NCBI RefSeq assembly: GCF_003287735.1
Contig: NZ_NSCM01000013.1
Location: 19,687 to 83,686, forward strand
DNA: 64,000 bases
Direction of reading: 5' to 3'
From: Photorhabdus bodei
GTDB lineage: Bacteria > Pseudomonadota > Gammaproteobacteria > Enterobacterales > Enterobacteriaceae
The notes beneath the pieces are model-generated. The model was not told the origin of the DNA and searched no databases. It saw only the letters and a list, made by a program, of their open reading frames with translations. The position numbers and the translations under genes were made by a program. Positions 18,072 through 25,037 of this stretch are shown piece by piece (within the stretch, counting starts at the first letter, position 1; each line of letters begins with the position of its first letter).

Positions 18072-18377
18072 GTGATACGTCTTTCATGGGAAGAAACCGC
18101 CCAAACTGACCGGGAGCAAATTTATTTCTACTTCTTTGAACAGGCTGGGCTGTTATTGGCTGATAAAGTTGATACAAAATTTTCGGAAATGGCTGAACTT
18201 CTGAAAGTTAGCCCATATGCAGGCGTAAAGGCTCGTAACAGCCCAGATAAACGTTATAGAAAACTCGTTGTCCCTCATTTTCCTTTCATCATGCTCTACC
18301 GTTACGATGAGGATATAGAAAATATAAAAATTCTCAGAATATTGCACACCTCCAGAAGAATAACCGGGCTTTTTTAA
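18072..18377 (+). CDS. RelE/ParE-superfamily toxin
   Basis: This 101-residue protein fits the RelE/ParE superfamily: IRLSWEETAQTDREQIYFYFFEQAG at the N-terminus, then SPYAGVKARN, YRKLVVPHFPFIMLYRYDED and the closing ILRILHTSRR block. It is complete, with the RILHT(S/A)R ending typical of the family. It follows its antitoxin by one base. Whether it is a ribosome-dependent RNase (RelE-like) or a gyrase poison (ParE-like) cannot be told by eye. Confidence 0.82.
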   Translation: MIRLSWEETAQTDREQIYFYFFEQAGLLLADKVDTKFSEMAELLKVSPYAGVKARNSPDKRYRKLVVPHFPFIMLYRYDEDIENIKILRILHTSRRITGLF

Positions 18378-18460
18378 GTAAAAAACTTTGAGGTGAATCT
18401 CAAAAATATTCCAGCCAGATAACTGGGAGCATTTCTTTGTCTGACAGTAAACTGAGTTAT

Positions 18461-18494
18461 AAAAAAGCCCCTCGGCATGCGAAGGGCTTTTTTT
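18461..18494 (+). terminator. Terminator at right end of element A
   Basis: AAAGCCCCTCG-GCAT-GCGAAGGGCTTT followed by a T run forms a strong hairpin 84 bp after the toxin stop. A similar GCCCC/GGGGC hairpin stands at the right end of the full prophage (50436-50457). Confidence 0.75.
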
Positions 18495-18514
18495 GTATAT
18501 CGATGTGGTCACGG

Positions 18515-18522
18515 TGTGGACA
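18515..18522 (+). promoter_or_regulatory. Integrase arm-type site, right arm of element A
   Basis: TGTGGACA, the arm-binding consensus of P2 integrase, lies about 50 bp left of att core 2. A related GATGTGGTCA precedes it. The same arrangement is found at 50466-50484. Confidence 0.55.
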
Positions 18523-18571
18523 TTTTTGTTTTTAAATCCTTTTATTACAATGTGTTATGTTTGGAAAACAA

Positions 18572-18588
18572 ACACCATCCCTGTCTTT
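18572..18588 (+). repeat. att2: attachment core between elements A and B
   Basis: ACACCATCCCTGTCTTT is shared with att1 and att3. To its left is the right end of the remnant; to its right is the left end of the complete prophage, so this is the junction of two tandem elements. Confidence 0.8.
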
Positions 18589-18589
18589 C

Positions 18590-18614
18590 AGGCCCTTTTT
18601 AGGGCCTTTTTTTT
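18590..18614. terminator. Terminator at left end of element B
   Basis: This is the same AGGCCC/GGGCCT hairpin and T run as at 15420-15444, next to att2. Confidence 0.7.
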
Positions 18615-18696
18615 CAGTCACTTACAACGCATTTCTTTGTAAAACAACAACATAAAAAAGTATAAAGGGGTTGGAAAGTATACGAAAGTTTTTGAG

Positions 18697-18715
18697 TGTG
18701 GACGCTTGGTGGACG
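18697..18715 (+). promoter_or_regulatory. Integrase arm-type sites, left arm of element B
   Basis: TGTGGACG and GGTGGACG lie 11 bp apart (start to start) between the att core and the end of int. They resemble the P2 arm consensus TGTGGACA. In element A the second site is mutated to GTTGGACG. Confidence 0.5.
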
Positions 18716-18734
18716 TTCGCCACACTCTCTAGCT

Positions 18735-19718
18735 TTATTCTACTTCTATCCCACCCTTAAGAGGGTTTAATGTAATGGCATGTTGCAGATAGTCCGGGGC
18801 AAGGTGTGCATAGACCATTGTTTGGATTATGCTGGCGTGCCCTAATATCTGTTGTAATGCAATTATATTCCCTCCATTCATCATGAAGTGGCTGGCAAAA
18901 GTGTGTCTGAGGACATGAGTTGCTTGCCCTTTAGGTAAGTCGGGCTTTACTACATGTAAGATCTTGCAGAAATTTATGTAGTCAACATTGAACAGCTTGC
19001 CCATTTTCTTTTTACCACGAATTTCTTTCTCTAATTTGTCAGAAATGGGAACGATGCGTTGATCTCCATTTTTGGTATTTAGAAAAATTACACGGCCTTT
19101 TAATACCTGTTGAGCTGCCAGACTTTCCGCTTCCCCCCAGCGCGCGCCAGTGCTAAGGCAGAGTAAAGCCAGCTTTTTTTCCTCTTTATTTAGAGAATTA
19201 AGCAGTAGTTCTATCTCTGGTATTGTGAGATAGGTCATAGCAACATTTTTCTCGCTTAATGGCTCTAATCCTTGTAGAGGATTTGTGCCGGTAAATTCCT
19301 CAATTTTTATTAAGGTCGAGAACATACCGGATAGTCTGTACATATCTCGATTTACAGTTTTCGCGCTTATTCCATCAGCCAGCCGTTTTCCCCGATGTTC
19401 CATGATGACTCTCTTTGTGAGGTGACCTATTGTGGGGTTGTTAAGCTGCCTCATTGTTTTGGTGAGATGTCGCTTCTCTATTGCTCCATTGTCTGTGTTT
19501 TGTCCGTAATATAGCCACCAAATATTGATGAAATCACTCAGTTGTGTCTTATCATTCGTGGTGGATGGTTCACTATTGCTAGCCTGTGTGAGCGTGTAAC
19601 GTTCAAAGGCAACTGCTTCACTTTTTCTATTAAATTTCCTACGGAGTCTTGTTCCTGTGCTGCCGTAGGGTCTTACATCCACTTCGTAGCGTCCATCATT
19701 GAGCTTCTTAATTGCCAT
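18735..19718 (-). CDS. int: P2-type tyrosine integrase
   Basis: This 327-residue site-specific recombinase catalyses integration and, with Cox, excision at the att core. It has an arm-binding N-terminus (MAIKKLNDGRYEVDVRPYG), a core-binding domain, and a catalytic domain with STGARWGEAESL (Arg), THVLRHTFASHF (H-x-x-R) and the nucleophile in IIQTMVYAHLAPDYLQHA. The frame is open 21 codons further upstream, but the start at MAIKKL is supported by an AAGGG site eight bases before it and by the matching start in the degenerate copy. The length is close to P2 Int. Confidence 0.93.
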   Translation of the reverse strand: MAIKKLNDGRYEVDVRPYGSTGTRLRRKFNRKSEAVAFERYTLTQASNSEPSTTNDKTQLSDFINIWWLYYGQNTDNGAIEKRHLTKTMRQLNNPTIGHLTKRVIMEHRGKRLADGISAKTVNRDMYRLSGMFSTLIKIEEFTGTNPLQGLEPLSEKNVAMTYLTIPEIELLLNSLNKEEKKLALLCLSTGARWGEAESLAAQQVLKGRVIFLNTKNGDQRIVPISDKLEKEIRGKKKMGKLFNVDYINFCKILHVVKPDLPKGQATHVLRHTFASHFMMNGGNIIALQQILGHASIIQTMVYAHLAPDYLQHAITLNPLKGGIEVE

Positions 19719-19784
19719 AAGTAAGCCCTTCGATGAAACTGACAGATTGTGACCACAACTCGTCAGCATACGCATAACCAATAT

Positions 19785-20078
19785 CTAGCCAATTTTCTGG
19801 TTTGAGTGGAATGAGGTTTCGTTCTCTGGCCCATTGTGCGCGATAGCCGGCGAGACTTGACCAGCTTCCGGTGCTGTAGTGTCAGTCATTAGCCACAGCG
19901 TATATTTTTTGAACTTAGGGTGTTGAGTTAATTTAGAAAGTGTGTTCCAGCCGGGTTCGTTATGTCCTCCCTCTAATTTTTTTAATGTGCTAAGGGGGAG
20001 CTGCATGATTTCACAGAATTGTGATTGACTCAGGTTCTCTGCATTACGCATGGCCTTTATTTTTTCTCCTATGTTCAT
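19785..20078 (-). CDS. P2-type immunity repressor C
   Basis: This 97-residue helix-turn-helix repressor (MNIGEKIKAMRNAENLSQSQFCEIMQLPLSTLKKLEGG) has the size and position of the P2 C protein. It lies just upstream of int on the same strand and divergent from cox, giving the standard P2 switch in which C and Cox repress each other's promoter. Its C-terminal half (HPKFKKYTLWLMTD) is the part kept in element A. Confidence 0.85.
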   Translation of the reverse strand: MNIGEKIKAMRNAENLSQSQFCEIMQLPLSTLKKLEGGHNEPGWNTLSKLTQHPKFKKYTLWLMTDTTAPEAGQVSPAIAHNGPENETSFHSNQKIG

Positions 20079-20091
20079 TGACTTAGTTCCG

Positions 20092-20190
20092 AGTATTGAT
20101 CTAGTATTCGCTTGGTGGTGTAAAAGTCGGAACCATCAAGCACGAGCAAAACACCTTGTAAACAGAGTTAGAACGGGTTTAAAGGTGTTT
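20092..20190. promoter_or_regulatory. Lysis-lysogeny switch region with repeats
   Basis: The 131-bp gap between the divergent C and cox genes must hold both promoters. It contains a direct repeat AGTATT (20092-20097 and 20103-20108), spaced 11 bp, which is the type of operator used by P2 C. It also has an inverted repeat AAACACCTT (20149-20157) / AAGGTGTTT (20182-20190). The assignment of either repeat to C or Cox is inference. Confidence 0.45.
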
Positions 20191-20209
20191 GATCTAACGA
20201 GGTTAACAA

Positions 20210-20482
20210 ATGAGTGAAGAAGCGTACAAGGTTGAATATCCAGTTGATGCCGTACCGTATCCAAAATTTGCGGCTTTGATCGGTAAAAAAGAAGCGGCTG
20301 TTCAAGAAATGGTAAAGCAGAACAAGTTGCCACTTATTGAATGGCGTGATCCGAGTAAACCAAAAGCTAGGGTAGGGGAGAAGTGGATTTATGTTCCTGA
20401 GTTTAATCGTGCTATGCGCGAGGCATTCTACAACCGGCCAAAAGAACAGCGTGACGCTTGGCTATTGTGGATTGGGCTATAA
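20210..20482 (+). CDS. cox: Cox excisionase/regulator
   Basis: This 90-residue protein matches P2 Cox in size and position. It has a winged-helix-like segment with VPYPKFAALIGKKEAAVQEMVKQNKLPLIEWRDPSKP and the C-terminal WIYVPEFNRAMREAFYNRPKEQRDAWLLWIGL. Cox directs excision with Int and represses the C promoter. It has a good ribosome site (AACGAGG) and is the first early gene. Confidence 0.85.
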   Translation: MSEEAYKVEYPVDAVPYPKFAALIGKKEAAVQEMVKQNKLPLIEWRDPSKPKARVGEKWIYVPEFNRAMREAFYNRPKEQRDAWLLWIGL

Positions 20483-20492
20483 GGTGCGTGTT

Positions 20493-20699
20493 ATGACTCA
20501 GATCCCAACACCAGAGGAATACAAAAAGGGGCGGGTAAAATTTGGAAAATTACTTATTCAGCCTTTACGCAAGAACGCCGTAGTTCAGATTACTCAATAT
20601 CAGGTCAGTGATGGCGAATACTCTTATGGTCAATTCGATTCAAAAGAGCAGGCTATCAGTTTTGCAAGGCAGCTTTACGGGAGAGAAATCAATGAATGA
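20493..20699 (+). CDS. Small early phage protein
   Basis: A 68-residue protein (MTQIPTPEEYKKGRVKFGKLLIQPLRKNAVVQITQYQV...) starts 10 bp after cox. The longer upstream open frame overlaps cox and is not needed. The pattern of a short beta-rich protein with an SKEQAISFARQLYG tail is common among P2-like early proteins of unknown function. I do not recognise a specific function. Confidence 0.7.
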   Translation: MTQIPTPEEYKKGRVKFGKLLIQPLRKNAVVQITQYQVSDGEYSYGQFDSKEQAISFARQLYGREINE

Positions 20700-20838
20700 A
20701 TTAATGAAAATTCCGCATAAATATAAATTAACTGGCGATGATTTCAAAAAGACGAATCATTACAAATATTTCATGATTTCGGTAATTGGTTTGGCAACTG
20801 TGATATTAACCCCGTTATTAGTTTTTATTTACAGGTGA
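20692..20838 (+). CDS. Small membrane protein of early region
   Basis: A 48-residue protein overlaps the preceding gene by 8 bp (ATGAATGA). The C-terminal half is one membrane span (YFMISVIGLATVILTPLLVFIY) after a polar N-terminus (MNELMKIPHKYKLTGDDFKK). The GGGAG ribosome site supports the start at 20692. The function is unknown; small single-span proteins here could act in superinfection exclusion, but nothing in the sequence shows it. Confidence 0.6.
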   Translation: MNELMKIPHKYKLTGDDFKKTNHYKYFMISVIGLATVILTPLLVFIYR

Positions 20839-20842
20839 TGAA

Positions 20843-21202
20843 ATGGCAAATACAGAACCGTGCCGTGCTGTTGTCTTAACACTGGATGAGAAAATCGATG
20901 GTCTCAATAAAGCCTCTGAGGCGCGTAATCGGTATTTTTGTGATGATAAAGAAAATAATAACAAATTGGCCGATTTCATGGAAACTATGCGTGATCGCAC
21001 AAATAACCGCGTTAGAAATAATGAACGGGTTTTGCATTTAATTTTTCACTTGGCAGGTTTTGATAAAGAGCGTTATCACGTCAAGTTTAAGGAATTAACA
21101 ATAGAGGAACAGCGTTCATTAATATTGGCAATTAATCAACTTCGGGCAGTGGCGTCTATATTGCCAGATAAATTGGCATTGCCAAAGCCAACTCAGTATT
21201 AA
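20843..21202 (+). CDS. Early phage protein, unknown function (gpB position)
   Basis: This 119-residue, mostly helical and charged protein (MANTEPCRAVVLTLDEKIDGLNKASEARNRYF...) lies where P2 encodes B, the DnaB-loading helper, and other early proteins. I recall similar short proteins from Photorhabdus/Xenorhabdus P2-like prophages annotated as a domain of unknown function, but I cannot link it firmly to gpB. The start is preceded by GGTGATGAA. Confidence 0.65.
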   Translation: MANTEPCRAVVLTLDEKIDGLNKASEARNRYFCDDKENNNKLADFMETMRDRTNNRVRNNERVLHLIFHLAGFDKERYHVKFKELTIEEQRSLILAINQLRAVASILPDKLALPKPTQY

Positions 21203-21275
21203 TTTAAAGCATAATTTAAGAAATTAATGCGAAAATTCGCAGGGCTTTTTATTACCTAAAAATAGGAAATAGAAA

Positions 21276-21470
21276 ATGAATATAGAGAAATTAATTAAAA
21301 AAAATAGAGAAGACGAGCGCAAGATATTAGCCGAACGTTCTTCTTCACGTCTGTTAAAAATCGCGGCGCATATTGTGGCAAAGAAATTGGATTACGCCGC
21401 TTCATCTGCATTGTTGAACAGTGAAGCCGAGAAAATAGAACACGAAGCACGGGAGTTGGAGAGTGTCTAG
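21276..21470 (+). CDS. Small early phage protein (DUF2732-like)
   Basis: This 64-residue, highly charged helical protein (MNIEKLIKKNREDERKILAERSSSRLLKIAAHI...) has the NxxxLIxxxRxDER pattern of DUF2732 proteins found in P2-like early operons. It overlaps the next gene by 8 bp. Function unknown. Confidence 0.65.
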   Translation: MNIEKLIKKNREDERKILAERSSSRLLKIAAHIVAKKLDYAASSALLNSEAEKIEHEARELESV

Positions 21471-21684
21471 GGAAATCGACCATGCTTGCCAACATGCTGA
21501 GAAAACGCTAGAGCGCAGAATATCAGAGCATGTAAACCGCTCCGTCGGTGTCTCTGCGTTTGAATGTGAAGAGTGCGACCAACCTATCCCTGTGGAACGT
21601 CGGATGAATATCGCTGGAGTCATCCGCTGCGTCGCATGTCAGGAAGTTTTTGAACTGAAACAGAAGCATTATCGGAGTATATGA
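21463..21684 (+). CDS. TraR/DksA-type zinc-finger protein (P2 orf82-like)
   Basis: This 73-residue protein starts at GTG inside the previous gene. It carries CEEC (about 36-39) and CVAC (about 57-60), a four-cysteine zinc finger as in TraR/DksA small proteins of P2-like phages. Such proteins can act on RNA polymerase, but this is not shown for phage members. It is followed by the methylase gene. Confidence 0.78.
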   Translation: MSREIDHACQHAEKTLERRISEHVNRSVGVSAFECEECDQPIPVERRMNIAGVIRCVACQEVFELKQKHYRSI

Positions 21685-21688
21685 ATTG

Positions 21689-22504
21689 GTGAATAAAACT
21701 ATCTTGAAATGGGCAGGCTCTAAAATTCGCATTATGGATAAATTGCTACCCCATCTGCCAGCAGGTCAACGGTTGGTTGAACCGTTCGCAGGTTCATGTT
21801 CTGTAATGATGAATACGCAATATGATGCGTATTTAATTGCAGATGCTAACAGCGATTTAATCGATATGTATCAATGCATCAAAGAAAATTGTGATGGATT
21901 TATAAATGCTGCGCAAGACTGGTTTTCGTATTTTAATAGTGAACATGGGTTTTATTGTCTGAGAGCTTTATTTAATTCTGATGATGAAAAATATAAATCG
22001 CAGATATGGCGCGCATCGGTATTTTTATTTCTAAACCAGCATTGCTTTAATGGCCTGTGTCGTTATAACTCAAAAGGTGAATTCAATGTGCCTTTTGGGA
22101 ACTGTAGAAAACCTTACTTTCCCGAAGTAGAAATATTGGCGTTTGCTGAGAAATCCAAGATTGCTTCTATCCATCGTGCCGATTGGCGCGAAATACTGAA
22201 ACTGGTTGATTTTGGGGATATGGTTTATTGCGATCCGCCTTATTTCACCAACGGCGTTAATTTCACGCAGTATTGCAAAAATGGCTTTCTTCATCATGAC
22301 CATAAGGAGCTGGCGACTTCTCTGAAACAGCTTAATGAATTATTGGGCGTTCCTGTCACAGTGTCCAACTCCATTGAGGCCAAAGAACTTTATGCCGATC
22401 TGGGGTTCACTATCCATGAAATCGAAGCACCCCGCACCATTGCCGCCAATGGCAATCGTCAGCCAGTAATAGAAATTATTGCGACGCTAGAGGCGAGTGC
22501 ATGA
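21689..22504 (+). CDS. dam: DNA adenine methylase (Dam-like)
   Basis: This protein of about 271 residues is a class D12 adenine-N6 methyltransferase. Motifs: TILKWAGSK near the N-terminus (AdoMet motif X), RLVEPFAGSCSVM (motif I, FxGxG type), and DMVYCDPPYF (catalytic DPPY, motif IV). It likely methylates GATC in the phage. No ATG fits; GTG at 21689 and TTG at 21686 are both possible, with a GGAG site at 21674-21677. It overlaps gene A by 4 bp. It is an accessory gene not found in P2 itself but common in relatives. Confidence 0.88.
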   Translation: MNKTILKWAGSKIRIMDKLLPHLPAGQRLVEPFAGSCSVMMNTQYDAYLIADANSDLIDMYQCIKENCDGFINAAQDWFSYFNSEHGFYCLRALFNSDDEKYKSQIWRASVFLFLNQHCFNGLCRYNSKGEFNVPFGNCRKPYFPEVEILAFAEKSKIASIHRADWREILKLVDFGDMVYCDPPYFTNGVNFTQYCKNGFLHHDHKELATSLKQLNELLGVPVTVSNSIEAKELYADLGFTIHEIEAPRTIAANGNRQPVIEIIATLEASA

Positions 22505-24633
22505 GTGAGTTAATCGACTTGTTGCAGGAGCACAACAGCGATTACCAGCAGTCAAAACGCCTGCAATATGAGATGTTCAAGCCCGGTTTGCCCGGCGAGT
22601 CAACGTTAGCTGAACAGATCATGTGGCAGGTAAACCCTGATGATTATGACTGGCGTCATAAAATTATCGGTGATATGCCCGATTTTTTGGCGCTCTATTT
22701 TGCTACTCGGTACAAAAAAATATTTACCCAATCGGGGGGTGATCGCCGTCGTGCTAATACGTTTTTGCGTCAGTTTGGCGAGAACGTATTACCACGGCTG
22801 AATAAAGTCACTGAACGCTATCAATTCAAGGATCAGGTATCCGGCGTTACCCCGTTCCCCTTTATTGAGCAGTTAGAGCGATTGGTTACGTTGGAGCGTA
22901 AGGATATCAAACAGCTTGCCTGGGGAATTTCCCATTTTATGGCCGAGAACTACGAAAATACATCGGCTCAGTATGTCAATCAACAACCTGCGAGCGAACA
23001 AGACGCCAGAGAACGTTTGATCCGTATCTATGAGTTACTGGCAAAACTGACTCAACAAGCTGGCACAACAGCCCCTTACTGGCAGCAGTTCACCAAAGGC
23101 AGGGAAGGCGCCACAGTCGATCAATTGTGTGCCGGCCTCCTGCGCATGATGTCGGATAAATGGTGGTATGCCCGCTTGAAAAGAATGCGTGATATTCGCG
23201 CTGAGCATATGGCTATTGCGGTAGGTCAAGTGCAGAAATCAGCCTCTCCCTATGTTTCCCGTAGTACGCTGCGTGAATGGTTGGAACAGAAGCGCCGCAA
23301 TTGGGACTTTATCAAACAGTTTGATGTTGAGAATGAACAGGGCGACAGGGTGCCGCTGGAAGATATGGTACTCGGTAGTGTGGCTAATCCTGCTGTCCGC
23401 CGTAGTGAATTGATGGTGAGAATGCGCGGTTTTGAAAATCTGGCTGACGAACTCGGCTATGTCGGTGAGTTTTATACCATCACTGCTCCATCAAAATGTC
23501 ACGCTGTCCATAGTGTCGGTGGCTTTGTTTCAAATTGGAATGGGGCCAGTCCCCGTGATACACAAAAATATTTGTGCAACGTCTGGGCGAAAATCAGGGC
23601 GGCTTATTCCCGTGCGGGGATCAGCGCCTTCGGTTTTCGTGTAGTTGAACCTCACCATGATGGGACTCCTCACTGGCACATGTTGCTGTTTATGCGTCCT
23701 GAGCATGTCGATGAAATGCGCGACATCATGTGTTATTACGCCCGGTTGGAAGATTCAGAAGAATTACAGGGGCAAAAGGCACTAAAAGCACGATTCCATG
23801 TGAAGCCCATCGATAAAGCGAAAGGTTCGGCTACAGGCTATATTGCTAAGTACATTTCTAAGAATATTGACGGTTACGCGCTGGATGGCGAAAAGGATGA
23901 GGAAACAGGCCAACTTCTTAAGGATATGTCATGGTCTGTTGCTGCTTGGGCCAGTCGTTGGCGTATCCGGCAGTTTCAGCAGATCGGCGGTGCGCCCGTT
24001 TCCGTCTGGCGCGAATTGCGTCGTTTGCGTGGTGATGAGCAAATCTTGCCTGATGCAGATATGGATAATGTCCGATTTGCTGCGGATGTGGGGGACTGGT
24101 TCGCCTATACCGAGTTCCAAGGTGGGCCTCTGGTTGCACGAAAAGATTTAACCGTGCGGTTGTCCTATGAAATCACCGAACAGGGCAATGCCTACGGCGA
24201 AAATGTGTTGCGTATTTCTGGTGTCTATTCACCCAGCTTGGGCGATTCCTCTTCTTTTATTACCCGTACTGTTAAATGGAACATTGTTCCTAAATTTAAC
24301 GCTGATGTTAAGGGTGTGGGTTTGGGGTTTTCTGGCGGCTCTGCCGCCTCTTGGAGTTCTGTCAATAACTGTACGGGGTGTGACAGTACGGTCAGAGGCG
24401 GTGATCTGTTAGTGGAAAAAGTTATCGATTATGCGGATTCAATCGGCATGGATTTTAGCCGGGCTATGGCGAAGTCATTAATCATCGGAGGAAAAATCAA
24501 CATAGGTGAACAGTTGTTCAAGTTATGGACGGATGGCAGTTTTATTCCGATAGAGACGGAATGTCAGAAAGAAGCCCGTCGCGATTTGTTGTGGCAGCGG
24601 ATTAAGAATATTGGTGAAATGAGGAATAAATGA
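22501..24633 (+). CDS. A: Replication initiator gpA (rolling-circle HUH endonuclease)
   Basis: This 710-residue replication protein nicks one strand at the phage origin and starts rolling-circle replication. It has the HUH metal site His391-Trp-His393 (GTPHWHMLLF) and the paired catalytic tyrosines Tyr447 and Tyr451 in TGYIAKYISKNIDG, as in P2 A, which uses Tyr450 and Tyr454. An N-terminal domain of about 300 residues precedes the core. The gene overlaps dam by 4 bp. The probable nick site lies inside its own 3' part. Confidence 0.95.
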   Translation: MSELIDLLQEHNSDYQQSKRLQYEMFKPGLPGESTLAEQIMWQVNPDDYDWRHKIIGDMPDFLALYFATRYKKIFTQSGGDRRRANTFLRQFGENVLPRLNKVTERYQFKDQVSGVTPFPFIEQLERLVTLERKDIKQLAWGISHFMAENYENTSAQYVNQQPASEQDARERLIRIYELLAKLTQQAGTTAPYWQQFTKGREGATVDQLCAGLLRMMSDKWWYARLKRMRDIRAEHMAIAVGQVQKSASPYVSRSTLREWLEQKRRNWDFIKQFDVENEQGDRVPLEDMVLGSVANPAVRRSELMVRMRGFENLADELGYVGEFYTITAPSKCHAVHSVGGFVSNWNGASPRDTQKYLCNVWAKIRAAYSRAGISAFGFRVVEPHHDGTPHWHMLLFMRPEHVDEMRDIMCYYARLEDSEELQGQKALKARFHVKPIDKAKGSATGYIAKYISKNIDGYALDGEKDEETGQLLKDMSWSVAAWASRWRIRQFQQIGGAPVSVWRELRRLRGDEQILPDADMDNVRFAADVGDWFAYTEFQGGPLVARKDLTVRLSYEITEQGNAYGENVLRISGVYSPSLGDSSSFITRTVKWNIVPKFNADVKGVGLGFSGGSAASWSSVNNCTGCDSTVRGGDLLVEKVIDYADSIGMDFSRAMAKSLIIGGKINIGEQLFKLWTDGSFIPIETECQKEARRDLLWQRIKNIGEMRNK
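24342..24391 (+). promoter_or_regulatory. Probable phage replication origin (gpA nick site)
   Basis: Within gene A the sequence GCCGCCTCTTGGAGTTCTG then TCAATAACTG resembles, from memory, the P2 origin (GCGCCTCGGAGTCCTGTCAA), also located inside A. A short inverted repeat ACTGT-N10-ACAGT follows at once (24368-24387). The match is partial. Confidence 0.5.
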
Positions 24634-24713
24634 TGAAAGTTTTTGTGGTAAAGCACAAGTTTATTGATTACTCGAAAATTGTCGGCATTTTTCTATCAGG
24701 GGGAGAAATTTAG
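24630..24713 (+). CDS. Very short ORF after gene A, possibly truncated
   Basis: A 27-residue frame (MMKVFVVKHKFIDYSKIVGI, then FLSGGEI) starts at the end of A behind a GAGG site. The MKVFVV...VGIFLS pattern resembles the start of small phage/host proteins of about 60-70 residues, so this may be a truncated copy. It is at the beginning of the cargo region. Confidence 0.4.
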   Translation: MMKVFVVKHKFIDYSKIVGIFLSGGEI

Positions 24714-25037
24714 AGGGTAAAACGTTCCTTAACCCCAGTCGTCAGTGATGTTTTGATGGGAATGAACTGTTAGAATGCAAAATGGGAAGTAAATCGCAAT
24801 TTATCCCCATTTGTCTGGCAAGCAATATTAAGTGAGGAAGTTAACGAGTTCGCACAGGTCATTTGCATGATGAATATGGCAGTGATCACGCAGGAACGGC
24901 ATGCGCGGAGATGGTGCTGGTAGCAGCAGTCGCTCTGCAAATGAACTTTAATGCAAATGAGGAAATAAAATAGTACAGAAGAGCACATTAATATGAAATG
25001 TGCTCATTGGTTTTCATTAAAATTTTGATGAGTAGTT
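24714..25037. other. Gap with decayed coding sequence
   Basis: This 324-bp gap lies between the gpA side and the convergent KAP-like gene. Fragments of open frames occur on the plus strand (EEVNEFAQVICMMNMAVITQ near 24832; AAVALQMNFNANEEIK near 24910) in different frames, suggesting a frameshifted gene. I do not recognise it. No other structure was seen. Confidence 0.35.

Larger units (their letters stand above)
15399..18588. mobile_element. Element A: P2-type prophage remnant carrying two TA modules
   Basis: A 3.2-kb segment is bounded by att cores 1 and 2. It starts with about 180 bp nearly identical to the left end of the full prophage (terminator, arm sites, end of integrase), then holds a broken integrase and a repressor C-terminus. 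The rest is a ParDE-type and a RelBE-type module, two dispersed repeats, and a right end with a terminator and a TGTGGACA arm site (18515-18522). The phage body has been lost. Its order matches a deleted sister of the complete prophage that follows. Confidence 0.75.

Noticed and set aside
15399..18588. Possible tRNA gene as integration target
   Set aside because: No tRNA-like sequence near any att core; the target is intergenic, downstream of cpxP.
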